From contig DASTYT010000013.1 of NCBI GenBank assembly GCA_035764725.1, positions 1-64,000 on the forward strand: a stretch of DNA of 64,000 bases, in the 5' to 3' direction. Position 1 is the stretch's first letter; each line of letters opens with the position of its first letter. The stretch is from Candidatus Methylomirabilota bacterium. GTDB taxonomy: Bacteria; Methylomirabilota; Methylomirabilia; Rokubacteriales; CSP1-6. A model generated the notes under the pieces. The model saw only the letters and a program-made list of their open reading frames with translations, did no database searches and had not been told where the DNA came from. This document shows positions 8,006 through 17,070 of this stretch, in pieces. Made by a program: the position numbers and the translations under genes.

Positions 8006-9040
8006 ATGACCGCCCCGCTCCCCGTGCTCTACACCCACGTGATGGGCAGCCACGGCTTCCCCGGCTGGTTCTGGACGGCGCTCGACAAGATCAAGGCGGG
8101 CGACTACGGGCAGACCGACACCAGGGAGTCCTTCGACGACGCCACGCAGCTCGCCATCCGCGACCAGGAGCGGGCCGGCATCGACGTGATCTGCGACGGC
8201 GAGATGCGCCGCTTCTTCTTCGTGCAGACCTTCTACGGGAAGATGGAGGGCCTCGAGCCGCTGGAGCCCCTCCGCAAGACCGGCCTCTATGCCTACGACA
8301 GCGTGCCGCGGTACCGGCCTACGCGGAAGATCACGGTACCGAAGGGGCTCGGCACCGTCGACGAGTTCACCTACCTCAAGAGCCAGACCGACAAGCCGGT
8401 GAAGGCGACCTGTCCCGGCCCCGTCACGCTGTCCATCCACGTCCAGACCCGCCCCGGCGACGCCTACGACAATGACCGCCTGGCCCTCTGCTGGGACCTC
8501 GTGCCCGCGGTCAACGCGGAGCTGAAGGCACTGGCCGCCGCCGGCGCCGACTGGATACAGATCGACGAACCCTCGGCGGCCATCGTCCCCGGCCAGGCCC
8601 CCGAATACGTCAAGATGTTCAACGCCTGCGTGGCCGGGGTGAAGGCCAAGATCGGCTATCACGTGTGCTTCGGCAATCTCCTGTCCCGACCGCGCGGCAA
8701 GCGCAGCTACCGCTGGATGTTCCCCGCCCTCCTCGAGACCAAGTGCGATCAGTTCGTCTTCGAGTACGCCAACCGCGAGATGGCCGAGATCGAGATGTGG
8801 TCGGAGCTCGGGGTGGACCGGGAGATCGCGTGCGGGGTGGTTGACGTCAAGTCCTTCTACATGGAGACTCCCGAGGACGTGGCGGAGCGGATCCGGCTCT
8901 GCCTCGAGCACATCCCGGCCGAGCGGCTGTCGCTGGTGCCGGATTGCGGGTTCTTCCCGGTCCCGCGCTGGGTGGCGTTCGAGAAGCTCAAGCGGCTGGC
9001 CGCGGGCGCCCGGCTGGCCCGCACGCAGCTCCGAGGCTAA
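8006..9040 (+). CDS. MetE-like methyltransferase, stand-alone catalytic domain (paralogue 1)
   Basis: A 344-residue protein equal to the C-terminal barrel of cobalamin-independent methionine synthase, without the N-terminal half. The four zinc ligands of MetE are all recognisable: H219 and C221 in GYHVCFGN, E253 in VFEYANRE and C314 in VPDCGFF. QIDEP at 185-189 matches the homocysteine-binding loop. It should activate a thiol for methyl transfer or the reverse; the methyl donor is unknown because short MetE proteins of other lineages use corrinoid proteins or other donors. It lies directly before a LIV-type ABC importer. Compare the paralogues at 15968 and 59757. Confidence 0.85.
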   Translation: MTAPLPVLYTHVMGSHGFPGWFWTALDKIKAGDYGQTDTRESFDDATQLAIRDQERAGIDVICDGEMRRFFFVQTFYGKMEGLEPLEPLRKTGLYAYDSVPRYRPTRKITVPKGLGTVDEFTYLKSQTDKPVKATCPGPVTLSIHVQTRPGDAYDNDRLALCWDLVPAVNAELKALAAAGADWIQIDEPSAAIVPGQAPEYVKMFNACVAGVKAKIGYHVCFGNLLSRPRGKRSYRWMFPALLETKCDQFVFEYANREMAEIEMWSELGVDREIACGVVDVKSFYMETPEDVAERIRLCLEHIPAERLSLVPDCGFFPVPRWVAFEKLKRLAAGARLARTQLRG

Positions 9041-9063
9041 CGCTGGACGACGAGGAGGAGACG

Positions 9064-10344
9064 ATGGCGACGACGAGACGCGACGTTCTCAAGACGCTCG
9101 GTACCGCCGCGGCGCTCGGCGCGGCGGGCCTGCCGGCACGGGCCGGCGCCCAGGCGCGGCCCGGCGTGCCGTCGGACCCCGTGAAGATCGGGATCATCGC
9201 CATCCGCGCGGGCATCGCGGCGCCCGTCGGCGCGGCGGGCCTCCGGGGCACGGAGTGGTGGGCCGAGCGCGCCAACAAGGCCGGTGGCATCCTCGGCCGC
9301 CAGGTTCAGCTCGTCGTCGAGGAAGAGTCCACGCCCAAGGACACCGTGGAGCGTTACCGCAAGCTCGTCCTCCAGGACAAGGTCGAGGTGGTCATCGGGG
9401 GCATCTCGACGGGCGTGACCCTGGCCCTGGGCCCGGTCGCCGAGGAGATGGAGGTGCCGTGGCTCTCGTGGGACGGCACCACGCAGAAGGGCGTGGACGA
9501 GACCATGCCCAATCCGAAGTGGGCCTTCAAGAGCGTGGACAACGAGGTCGAGGCCATCGTGGCCGGCATCCTCACGCCGAAGTACTTCACGGGCGTGAAG
9601 ACGGTGGCGGGCATCGGCAACGACTACTCGTACGGGCACGACTGCTGGGAGACGTATCAGGCCGTGCTCAAGCGCTACATCCCCGACGTGAAGTTCGTGC
9701 TCGAGCTCTTCCCCAAGCTCGGCGCCACCGACTTCACCTCCCACATCGCCGCCATCCAGCAGTCCAAGGCCGATCTCCTCATGTGCTCGTTCTGGTCGGG
9801 GGACGCCACCATCCTCATGAAGCAGGCGGCGGCGGTGGGGCTGTTCAAGAGCATGAAGGGCGTATTCACCACCGCGGGCGGCGTGCACGACTCGCTGAAG
9901 AAGGAGTTCACCCCCGAGGGGCTCCTCCTCGGCTACAACACCATGTACTTCGACGACCCCAAGGGCTCGGCGCTCCTCAAGCAGTTCGTGCGCGAGTACA
10001 AGGCGAAGTACAACGAGTATCCCCCCTACGAGTGCGACCACGCGTACTTCAACATCGAGTCCTACAAGGCGGCGGCGGAGAAGGCCTACGCCGCCGCGGG
10101 GAAGTGGCCATCGAAGTCCGAGATCGTCAAGGCCCTCGAGGGCATCGAGGTGGAGTCGCTCTCCGGGCGCCGCTCGTGGCGGCCGGATCACGTGCAGATG
10201 TGCAACTTCTACCAGGGCATCACCACGCACAAGAACAGCTACGACTTCGTCACCATCAATCCGATCGAGATCGTGTCCACGAAGCAGGCGATGAAGCCGG
10301 CGGGAGCCAAGCTCCTCGAGTGGATCAACGGCTGGAAGATCTGA
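9064..10344 (+). CDS. LIV-type ABC transporter substrate-binding protein
   Basis: A 426-residue periplasmic binding protein of the branched-chain amino-acid (Peripla_BP_6) family. The N-terminus MATTRRDVLKTLG is a twin-arginine signal with cleavage near AGA-QA, so export through Tat is likely. The mature domain has the expected two-lobe pattern, starting VKIGIIAIRAGIAAPVG. ATG 9064 sits behind GAGGAGG. It is the first gene of the importer cassette that continues with livH, livM, livG and livF. Such proteins bind amino acids, amides, aromatic acids or other small carboxylates; the ligand here is not known. Confidence 0.92.
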   Translation: MATTRRDVLKTLGTAAALGAAGLPARAGAQARPGVPSDPVKIGIIAIRAGIAAPVGAAGLRGTEWWAERANKAGGILGRQVQLVVEEESTPKDTVERYRKLVLQDKVEVVIGGISTGVTLALGPVAEEMEVPWLSWDGTTQKGVDETMPNPKWAFKSVDNEVEAIVAGILTPKYFTGVKTVAGIGNDYSYGHDCWETYQAVLKRYIPDVKFVLELFPKLGATDFTSHIAAIQQSKADLLMCSFWSGDATILMKQAAAVGLFKSMKGVFTTAGGVHDSLKKEFTPEGLLLGYNTMYFDDPKGSALLKQFVREYKAKYNEYPPYECDHAYFNIESYKAAAEKAYAAAGKWPSKSEIVKALEGIEVESLSGRRSWRPDHVQMCNFYQGITTHKNSYDFVTINPIEIVSTKQAMKPAGAKLLEWINGWKI

Positions 10345-10358
10345 GCGGCTTTCGAGGA

Positions 10359-11336
10359 GTGAACCGGCGCGCGTTCCTCGCCAGCCTGGGCCTCGCCGGC
10401 CTCGCGCCCTCGACGGCCCGCGCGCAGCGGGCGCGGCGCCCGGGGAAAGCTCGCGTGGCCGTACTCGGACTGACGCTTGGGGCGGACTTCCTGGCGAACG
10501 CGTTCAAGCAGGGCCTCGGCGACCTCGGCTTCCTCGATGGGCAGAACATCGCTGTCGAGCTCCGTCATGCGGACGGCAAACCCGAACGGCTGCCCGAAAT
10601 TGCCGGGCAGCTCGTCCGTTCGGGCCCCGACGTGCTTTTCGCAAGAGGAGGCGGTGCGCTGTCGGCCCTGCAGCGGGCCACTCTCACAATTCCGATCGTG
10701 GCGGTAGACCTCGAGAGTGATCCGGTGGCCCAAGGCTTTGTCCGCAATCTCGCGCAGCCGGGTGGCAACATCACCGGGGTGTTCCTCGACCTGCCGCAAT
10801 TGAGTGGCAAGCAGCTGCAGATTCTCAAGGAGGTGCTCCCGGCCACCTCGCGGGTGGCGGTGCTGGGCGACCCCGTGGTCAATGGCCCTCAGTTCCAGGC
10901 GACCGACACCGCCGCCCGAAGCCTATCCATTCAGCCCCAGCGGCTGGACGTGCGCGCCTCACAGGACCTCGAAGGCGCCATGGACGCGGCGAGTCGTGCC
11001 CAGGCTCACGCGGTTCTCCTGCTCTCCTCGCCGCTGGTGTTCTTCCGTCGCGCAGAGATTGTCGCGCTCGCGCTGAAGCGACGCCTGCCCACCGTCTCCA
11101 TGTTCGTAGAATTCGCGGAGGCGGGCGGTCTCATGACCTATGGGCCGAGCCTGCGGGAATCGTTTCGTCGGGCGGGCGGCTTCGTGGGGCGCATCCTGCA
11201 AGGCGCCAAGCCGGCTGACATGCCGGTAGAGCGGCCCGCCACCTTCGAGCTGGTGGTCAACCGGAAGACCGCCCGGGCCCTCAGCCTGACCGTGCCGGCT
11301 TCGATCATGAGCCGCGCGGACCGCGTCGTCGAATAA
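10359..11336 (+). CDS. Second ABC substrate-binding protein (TrpX/ABC_sub_bind family)
   Basis: A 325-residue binding protein of a different family from the preceding one, with the blocks LGDLGFLDGQNIAVELR and QPGGNITGVFLDLPQLSGKQ that mark the ABC_sub_bind (TrpX-like) group. I place the start at GTG 10359, giving a Tat-like leader VNRRAFLASLGLAG. The long frame upstream of it is a shadow of the preceding gene. The gene sits between the first binding protein and livH, so one importer seems to have two receptors. By eye its codon use is less GC-rich than its neighbours, which may mean later acquisition. The ribosome site is weak. Confidence 0.85.
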   Translation: MNRRAFLASLGLAGLAPSTARAQRARRPGKARVAVLGLTLGADFLANAFKQGLGDLGFLDGQNIAVELRHADGKPERLPEIAGQLVRSGPDVLFARGGGALSALQRATLTIPIVAVDLESDPVAQGFVRNLAQPGGNITGVFLDLPQLSGKQLQILKEVLPATSRVAVLGDPVVNGPQFQATDTAARSLSIQPQRLDVRASQDLEGAMDAASRAQAHAVLLLSSPLVFFRRAEIVALALKRRLPTVSMFVEFAEAGGLMTYGPSLRESFRRAGGFVGRILQGAKPADMPVERPATFELVVNRKTARALSLTVPASIMSRADRVVE

Positions 11337-11346
11337 GCCCGCGCGC

Positions 11347-12234
11347 GTGACGACCGGCGTCGTCAGCATCGTGATGAGCGGCGTGTTCCACGCCGCCATC
11401 CTGTTTCTCGTCGCCGCCGGGCTGCAGGTGGTGTTCGGCGTCCAGCGCATCTTCAACCTCGCCTGCGGGTCCTTTTACGCGCTGGGCGCGTATGTCGGGG
11501 TGTCGGCGGTGAGCGCGTTCATCCAGGCGGGCGGCCCGCCGCCGCTGTTCCTGGTGCCCCTGGCCGCCGCCGGCCTCCTCGTGGGCGCGGTGGGCTGGGT
11601 GGTGGAGCGCGGGCTGCTGCGCTTCGTCTACGGCCGCGACGAGACGTTCCAGCTCCTGCTGACGTTCGCACTCGTGCTCATGCTCGAGGACGCGATCCGT
11701 CTGACCTGGGGCACCGCGCCCCAGTCCACCGCTGGCCTCTACCTCGCCTACGGCCAGGTGCGCATCGCCGGCGCCCCCGTGCCCGTCTACAACCTGATCG
11801 TCATCGGCGCGAGCCTCGCCATCGCCCTCGGCATCGGCTGGCTGCTCACGCGCACCGCGTTCGGCCGCATCATCCGCGCCGCCGCCGACAACCGGGAGAT
11901 GGCGGAGGCGCTCGGCGTGAACATGGGACGCGTCTACGCCAAGGTGTTCACCCTCGGCACCGCGCTGGGCACGCTCGGCGGCGCGCTCGTGATCCCCGCC
12001 ACCGCCGCCATGAGCGAGATGGGCATCGAGCTCATCGTGGAGGCCTTCGCCGTGGTCGTGATCGGCGGCCTCGGCAGCATGCGCGGCGCCTTCGTGGGCG
12101 CGCTGGTCGTCGGGCTCCTACGCGCGGCGGCCATCTCCCTCTACCCCGAGCTCGAGATGATCGCGATCTACCTCATCGTGATCGCGGTGCTCGCCCTCCG
12201 GCCGCGGGGACTATTCGGAGCGGCCGCGGCATGA
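11347..12234 (+). CDS. livH: LIV-type ABC transporter permease (LivH)
   Basis: A 295-residue inner-membrane permease with about eight hydrophobic segments. GVQRIFNLACGSFYALGAY near the N-terminus and GLGSMRGAFVGALVVGLL near the C-terminus are LivH hallmarks. GTG 11347 follows the second binding protein by ten bases. It forms the translocation pore with LivM (next gene) and is driven by LivG and LivF. Role is clear from family and operon; the substrate is not. Confidence 0.92.
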   Translation: MTTGVVSIVMSGVFHAAILFLVAAGLQVVFGVQRIFNLACGSFYALGAYVGVSAVSAFIQAGGPPPLFLVPLAAAGLLVGAVGWVVERGLLRFVYGRDETFQLLLTFALVLMLEDAIRLTWGTAPQSTAGLYLAYGQVRIAGAPVPVYNLIVIGASLAIALGIGWLLTRTAFGRIIRAAADNREMAEALGVNMGRVYAKVFTLGTALGTLGGALVIPATAAMSEMGIELIVEAFAVVVIGGLGSMRGAFVGALVVGLLRAAAISLYPELEMIAIYLIVIAVLALRPRGLFGAAAA

Positions 12235-12244
12235 GCCTGCCGGC

Positions 12245-13213
12245 ATGACGGGGCGCCTCCTGCTCGCCGCCGCCGCGGCCGCGCTGCTGGCGGCGCCGCT
12301 CGCGGTCCCCACCTATCAGGTGCTGCTGCTGCTTCCCTTCATGGCCTACGGAGTCGTGCTGCTGGGATTGAACCTCCTGTTCGGCTACACCGGCCTGGTC
12401 TCGTTCGGCCACGCCCTCTTCATCGGCGTCGGCGCGTACGCGAGCGCCGTCCTCACGAGCCAGCTCGGCATCCGCCACCTGGAGATCATCCTCGCCGTCG
12501 CGGCAGTGGCCGGCGGCCTCGTCGCCGCCGTGATCGGCCTCGTCTGCGTCCGCTACGTGAAGATCTACTTCGGCATGCTCACGCTGGCGTTCGGGATGGT
12601 GTTCTACACGTTCCTCGTCAAGTTCTATCGCCTCACCGGCGGCGACGAGGGCATGCGCGTGCTCCGCCCCCTGCTCCTCGGCCACGACTTCGCCGGCCTC
12701 GGGAAGACCGCGTACCTCGCGGGGCCCTACTACTACTACTCGCTGGCCCTCCTGGCGCTCGCCGCTTTGGCCATGTGGCGCATCATCGGGTCGCCCTTCG
12801 GGCTCTGCCTGCGCACCATCCGGGACAACCCCCTCAAGGCAGAGGCCCTCGGCATCGGGGTGACACGCTATCGCTGGTACGCGTTCGTCATCTCCGGTGT
12901 CTACGGGGCGGTCGGGGGCGCGCTGCTGGGCCCCCCCACCGGCAACGTCGATCCGACGCTCGCCTACTGGACGCAATCCGGCAACGTGGTGTTCATGACG
13001 CTGCTGGGCGGCTTCAGCCACTTCTGGGGCCCGGTGCTCGGCGCCTTCGCGTTCATCTATCTCCAGGATTTCGTCATGTCCGTGGTGCCGTACTGGCGTC
13101 TCGTGTTCGGCGCGATTCTCGCCTTCCTCGTGATCGTGGCCCCGGGCGGGCTCATGGGGCTCTTCTCGCGGTGGACGGGCTCCACTGGCGAGACGGTGGA
13201 GGCGCGCCGGTGA
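12245..13213 (+). CDS. livM: LIV-type ABC transporter permease (LivM)
   Basis: A 322-residue multi-spanning membrane protein. The core LNLLFGYTGLVSFGHALFIG near residue 40 is the LivM signature, and IRDNPLKAEALGIG near residue 195 is the cytoplasmic loop that contacts the ATPase. It pairs with LivH. ATG 12245 is ten bases past livH, and its stop overlaps livG by GTGA, so it is part of one transcript. Confidence 0.92.
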   Translation: MTGRLLLAAAAAALLAAPLAVPTYQVLLLLPFMAYGVVLLGLNLLFGYTGLVSFGHALFIGVGAYASAVLTSQLGIRHLEIILAVAAVAGGLVAAVIGLVCVRYVKIYFGMLTLAFGMVFYTFLVKFYRLTGGDEGMRVLRPLLLGHDFAGLGKTAYLAGPYYYYSLALLALAALAMWRIIGSPFGLCLRTIRDNPLKAEALGIGVTRYRWYAFVISGVYGAVGGALLGPPTGNVDPTLAYWTQSGNVVFMTLLGGFSHFWGPVLGAFAFIYLQDFVMSVVPYWRLVFGAILAFLVIVAPGGLMGLFSRWTGSTGETVEARR

Positions 13214-13965
13214 TCCTCGAGGCGCGCGGCCTCGCCAAGAGCTACGGCGCGTTTCGCGCGCTGGACGACGTGAGCTTCGCAGTGGCGGCTGGCGAGTTCG
13301 TGTCGATCATCGGGCCCAACGGCGCCGGCAAGTCCACGCTGATCAACCTCCTCACGGGCGTTCTCGCGCCCAGCGCGGGCAGCGTGCGCTTCAAGGAGCG
13401 CGACGTCACACGCATCGGCTCGGTGGGGCTGGCGAGGCTCGGCATGGCCCGCTCCTTCCAGCTCGTGCAGATCTTCCCCGAGCTGACGGTCCTGGAGACC
13501 TTGCAGGCGGCCGTCGTCTCGCGCCTCCGCCGCGGCACGCGACTCTGGACGAGCCTGTCGCGCGACCGCGCCGTGCAGCAGGACGCCGCCGAAGTGGCCG
13601 AGCTGTTTCGTTTGAAGGACAAGCGCCACGCCCTCGCGCGCACCCTGCCCCAGGGCGACAAGAAGCTGCTCGACGTGGCCTCCGCCTTCGCGCTGCGTCC
13701 GGAGATCATCCTGCTGGACGAGCCGACGAGCGGCGTCAGCACCGCGGACAAGCACGTGATCATGGAGATCCTGGTGGCCGCCGCCCGGCGCATCGGGCTC
13801 CAGGCCATCATCCAGGTCGAGCACGACATGGACATCGTGTTCGGCTACTCGCACCGGATCATCGCGCTGCACCAAGGGCGCGTGCTCGCCGACGCCACGC
13901 CGCAGGCCATCCGGGAGAACGCGACGGTGGTGGACACCATGATCGGCCGGCGCCACACCTCATGA
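13210..13965 (+). CDS. livG: LIV-type ABC transporter ATPase (LivG)
   Basis: A 251-residue ABC ATPase. I start it at GTG 13210, in the GTGA overlap with livM, because the ATPase domain begins right there (VILEARGLAKSYG). The Walker A motif is GPNGAGKST and the Walker B motif is IILLDEPTSG. The ABC signature is the divergent LPQGDKK seen in this subfamily instead of LSGGQ. The switch histidine lies in VEHDMD. It energises the importer together with LivF. Confidence 0.93.
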   Translation: MILEARGLAKSYGAFRALDDVSFAVAAGEFVSIIGPNGAGKSTLINLLTGVLAPSAGSVRFKERDVTRIGSVGLARLGMARSFQLVQIFPELTVLETLQAAVVSRLRRGTRLWTSLSRDRAVQQDAAEVAELFRLKDKRHALARTLPQGDKKLLDVASAFALRPEIILLDEPTSGVSTADKHVIMEILVAAARRIGLQAIIQVEHDMDIVFGYSHRIIALHQGRVLADATPQAIRENATVVDTMIGRRHTS

Positions 13966-14675
13966 CGACGCTCGCCGTTCGCGACCTCGACGTCTTCATC
14001 CAGTCGAGCCACATCCTCCGCCGCGTGACGCTGGAGGTCGGCCCGCACGAGGTCGTCTGCCTGGTCGGGCGGAACGGCGCGGGCAAGTCCACCCTGCTCC
14101 GCACCGTGATGGGCTATCTCGCTCCGCGCGCGGGGAGCATCTCGTTCAAGGGCGCCGAGGTTGGCGGCCGCCCCACCCACGAGATCGCCAAGGCCGGCAT
14201 CGGATTCGCGCCTGAGGATAGTGGGATCTTCGCGGACCTCACGGTCGCGGAGAACATCGAGATCGCGACCTGGACGCGCCCCGGCGGCCGTCCGGCCCGT
14301 GAGCGGATCGAGGCCGCCCACACGGTGTTCCCCGTGCTGCGCAGCTACGCCGCACGGAAGGGCCCAGCGCTCAGCGGCGGCGAGCGGAAGATGCTCTCGA
14401 TCGCCCGGGCGCTGGCGCTGGATCCCGAGCTCTTGCTGCTGGACGAGCCCTTCGAGGGCCTCTCGCCCGCCATCATCCCGGCGGTGGCCGACGGCATCGC
14501 CGCCATCACGGGGCGCGGCCATGCCATTCTGCTCGCCGAGTCCAACATCCACCACGTGCCGGTGTTCGCCGCGCGCCTCTACGTCATCGAGCGCGGCGAG
14601 ATCATCTTCGCGGGCGCGCCTGCCGACGTTCGGCGAGACGCCGCGGTGATGCGCGTGATCGGAGGCGCGGCGTAG
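13962..14675 (+). CDS. livF: LIV-type ABC transporter ATPase (LivF)
   Basis: A 237-residue ABC ATPase with Walker A GRNGAGKST, a canonical signature LSGGERKM, Walker B LLLLDEPFEGLSP and an ESNIHH segment at the switch position where many LivF proteins have EQN. It overlaps livG by ATGA and ends the importer cassette. The next gene is convergent, with only ten bases between the stops. Confidence 0.93.
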   Translation: MTTLAVRDLDVFIQSSHILRRVTLEVGPHEVVCLVGRNGAGKSTLLRTVMGYLAPRAGSISFKGAEVGGRPTHEIAKAGIGFAPEDSGIFADLTVAENIEIATWTRPGGRPARERIEAAHTVFPVLRSYAARKGPALSGGERKMLSIARALALDPELLLLDEPFEGLSPAIIPAVADGIAAITGRGHAILLAESNIHHVPVFAARLYVIERGEIIFAGAPADVRRDAAVMRVIGGAA

Positions 14676-14685
14676 CGAGCGGGGA

Positions 14686-15540
14686 TCAGCGCCCGAGGGC
14701 GCGGATCTCGTCCAGGACCGGTGCCAGGTACTTCCGGAACTGGGCGGGATTCTCGCTCATCGGGAAGTGGCCGATCTCGCGCATCACCGTGAACTTCGCG
14801 CCCGGGATCTTCTCCACGGTGGCGCGCGTGTCGTCGGGCGTGCAGGAGAAGTCGTACTCGCCCGTGAGGAGATAGAGCGGGCAACGGGCGGCGTCGATCT
14901 CGCCGACGCGGTCGCGGAAGTCGCCGTCGACCCGGTAGAACCAGAGATCGCCCTTGAACACCCCCGGCCCGCCCTGCATGTAGCCCCAGAGCGTGTCCCA
15001 GCGCGTCTCGGACGGGCTCTGCGGCGCAATCAGCCCGGACATGAGCGCGCCCGCCACCTCGCCGCCGTGGAGATCGGGGCGATGGAGGAAGCCGGTGTCG
15101 TCGTACCAGGGCGGCTGATAGGCGGCGGACTCCACGCCGATGAGGGCGCGGAAGCGGTCGGGATGGAGGCGCGCCAGCTCCAGCACGATCTTTCCGCCGA
15201 TGGAACAGCCGAGCAGCACCGGGCGCTCGAGACCCATGGCGTCGCAGAACGCCAGGATCATCTCGATGTAGCCCGCCGTGGTGAGCCGATACTCCTCGTC
15301 CTGCCAGCCCGCCGGCGGCAGGGACTTCCCGTGCCAGGGCATGTCGAAGGCGAGCACGCGGAAATCGCCCGTGATGGCGGCGTCGTTCAGCAGGTGGCGA
15401 TACTGGCGGTTGTCGGCGCCCGCGGTGTGCAGGCATACGAGCGGGATGCCCTGCCCCGCCTCCTCGAAGTAGACACGATGGGGCCGGCCGCCCAGGGTCA
15501 GCCGCAGATACCGCCCGACGATGGGCTCGAAGTCGGCCAT
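14686..15540 (-). CDS. Alpha/beta-fold hydrolase
   Basis: A 284-residue alpha/beta hydrolase. The nucleophile is S113 in the elbow GCSIGG, the acid is the aspartate in GEYDFSC and the histidine is in EIGHFPMSE near the C-terminus. CLHTAGADNRQYRHLL near residue 36 forms the oxyanion region. These enzymes cleave esters, amides or C-C bonds of ring-cleavage products. It is transcribed with the SCP2-like gene upstream of it (3-base gap), convergent to the LIV operon. Confidence 0.88.
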   Translation of the reverse strand: MADFEPIVGRYLRLTLGGRPHRVYFEEAGQGIPLVCLHTAGADNRQYRHLLNDAAITGDFRVLAFDMPWHGKSLPPAGWQDEEYRLTTAGYIEMILAFCDAMGLERPVLLGCSIGGKIVLELARLHPDRFRALIGVESAAYQPPWYDDTGFLHRPDLHGGEVAGALMSGLIAPQSPSETRWDTLWGYMQGGPGVFKGDLWFYRVDGDFRDRVGEIDAARCPLYLLTGEYDFSCTPDDTRATVEKIPGAKFTVMREIGHFPMSENPAQFRKYLAPVLDEIRALGR

Positions 15541-15543
15541 GGC

Positions 15544-15933
15544 TCAGGCGACGCGCACGCGCCGGGGCGCGGCGAGCAAGTCCTTCAAGTAGCGCAGATG
15601 TGTCATGAGGGGGATGATGTCGCCCTCGACGCTTGCCATCCCGAACTTCTTCATGGCAAAGAGGTCGTGGTAGCCGGGCGCCGGCACGGGCTCCCAGAAG
15701 CGGTCCCAGGCCTCCACGGGCGCGCGAACGGCGAACGTCCAGGGGCGCATGAGGAAGGGGCCGCGCTCGATCGACGCCACCCGCCCCTCGAGCACGCGAA
15801 CGAGATAAGATGTCTCGCCGGCCTCGAGGAGGAAGGTGGTCGAGCAGTGACGGCCTCGGCGCACGAGCCCCGGGTCGCCGTTGACCAGCTCGGTGATGGA
15901 GAGGATGCGCGCGTGCACCGCGTCGTCGCTCAC
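15544..15933 (-). CDS. SCP2-like small protein
   Basis: A 129-residue protein if started at GTG 15933, or 133 residues from ATG 15945. I prefer the GTG because TATGAT lies seven bases before it, a leaderless arrangement in which the ATG would overlap the -10 box. The pattern of a hydrophobic strand (STTFLLEAGETSYLVRVLEG), a central RAPVEAWDRFW and a late EGDIIPLMTHLRYLKDLL segment resembles sterol-carrier-protein-2-like domains that bind acyl or lipid ligands. The resemblance is by eye. It probably works with the adjacent hydrolase. There are no membrane segments. Confidence 0.7.
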   Translation of the reverse strand: MSDDAVHARILSITELVNGDPGLVRRGRHCSTTFLLEAGETSYLVRVLEGRVASIERGPFLMRPWTFAVRAPVEAWDRFWEPVPAPGYHDLFAMKKFGMASVEGDIIPLMTHLRYLKDLLAAPRRVRVA

Positions 15934-15940
15934 GGCGCCG

Positions 15941-15946
15941 ATCATA
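15941..15946 (-). promoter_or_regulatory. -10 box TATGAT for the SCP2-like gene
   Basis: TATGAT on the minus strand ends seven bases before GTG 15933, so the transcript would begin at or next to the start codon. It overlaps the alternative ATG start at 15945, an argument for the GTG. Confidence 0.4.
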
Positions 15947-15967
15947 CACGAGGAAAGGACACGACCG

Positions 15968-16999
15968 ATGGCAGAGCTGCCCCTGATTCCCTCCACCGTC
16001 GTCGGCTCCCATGGCAAGGGCGGCTGGTGGTACACCGCCGTCAAGGCCCACGAAGCGGGCCAGTTCGGCCCGGCCGACCTCGAGGAGATGTTCGACGACG
16101 CCGCCGACACCGCCATCCGTGACATGGAGCGGGCGGGCCTGGACATCATCACCGACGGCGAGGTGCGGAGGCTCGACGGCTACGTCGACTCCTACTACGC
16201 CATCATCAAGGGCATCGAGCCCATCGAGGTACGCCGCAAGGCCGGGCCCTGGGGCTACGACCAGCAGACGCGCTACGAGGCCGTCGGGCGCATCGAGACG
16301 CCGCCGGGCGGGCTCGGGATCATCAAGGAGTTCGCGTATCTCAAGGGCCACACCACCCGGCGCACCAAGGCCACCTGCGCGGGACCGCTCACCTTCGGCT
16401 CACGCATCCACCCCGGCAAGATGTACAAGGGCGTGGTCGACGTGGCAGAGCGCTTCGCCGAGGTCATCAACGAGGAGCTCAAGGGGCTGGTGGCGGCGGG
16501 CGCCGACTTCATCCAACTCGACGAGCCCGCGCGTGGCAATGTCTCCGGCGAGGAGATGGCGCGGCTCTACAACATGGCCACCGAGGGCGTGAAGGCCAAG
16601 CTCGCCTTCCACGTCTGCTTCGGCAACCGCTTCGGGCGCTCGCGCTTCGACCGGTCCTACCGCCCCTACTTTCCCGGGCTGCTGAAGGCGCGCGCCGACC
16701 AGTTCGTGCTGGAGTTTGCCGGACGCGAACTGGCGGAGCTGGATGTGTGGAAGGAGTTCGGCGCGGCGCGCGAGCTGGGCGCCGGCGTCATCGACGTGAA
16801 GGGCTTCTACACGGACTCCGCCGAGGACGTGGCCAAGCGCATCCGCCGGGTGCTCCAGGTGTGCCCGGCCGAGAAGCTCTACGTGAACCCGGACTGCGGG
16901 TTCGGCTGGTCACCCCGCTACATGTGCAACCAGAAGATCGGCGCGCTCGCCGCGGGCGCCGCCCTCGCCCGCAGCGAGCTCACCGGCCGCCGGTCCTAG
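15968..16999 (+). CDS. MetE-like methyltransferase, stand-alone catalytic domain (paralogue 2)
   Basis: A 343-residue second copy of the MetE C-terminal barrel. Zinc ligands are H215 and C217 in AFHVCFGN, E249 in VLEFAGRE and C310 in NPDCGFG; QLDEP at 183-187 aligns with the substrate loop. It starts VVGSHGKGGWW, very like paralogue 1 (VMGSHGFPGWF), so the two are closer to each other than to the copy at 59757. ATG 15968 follows a purine-rich GAGGAAAGG stretch. It is divergent from the SCP2-like gene with a gap of about 30 bases. No N-terminal MetE half is present in the window. Confidence 0.85.
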   Translation: MAELPLIPSTVVGSHGKGGWWYTAVKAHEAGQFGPADLEEMFDDAADTAIRDMERAGLDIITDGEVRRLDGYVDSYYAIIKGIEPIEVRRKAGPWGYDQQTRYEAVGRIETPPGGLGIIKEFAYLKGHTTRRTKATCAGPLTFGSRIHPGKMYKGVVDVAERFAEVINEELKGLVAAGADFIQLDEPARGNVSGEEMARLYNMATEGVKAKLAFHVCFGNRFGRSRFDRSYRPYFPGLLKARADQFVLEFAGRELAELDVWKEFGAARELGAGVIDVKGFYTDSAEDVAKRIRRVLQVCPAEKLYVNPDCGFGWSPRYMCNQKIGALAAGAALARSELTGRRS

Positions 17000-17070
17000 C
17001 CGCGCCTCGCGCCGCTTCCCGGCCCGCGGTCCGCGGATCCCGCAATAGGTGTCCGTGAGACGATGAGGGC

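Noticed and set aside
8841..10358. Upstream extension of the frame of the second binding protein (total 831 codons)
   Set aside because: The first part is another frame of the MetE-like and LIV binding-protein genes and is low-complexity; the real protein starts with its Tat leader at 10359.
14579..16351. Minus-strand open frame of 590 codons
   Set aside because: It runs through the hydrolase, SCP2-like and MetE-like genes in the wrong frame, and its product is basic and motif-free.
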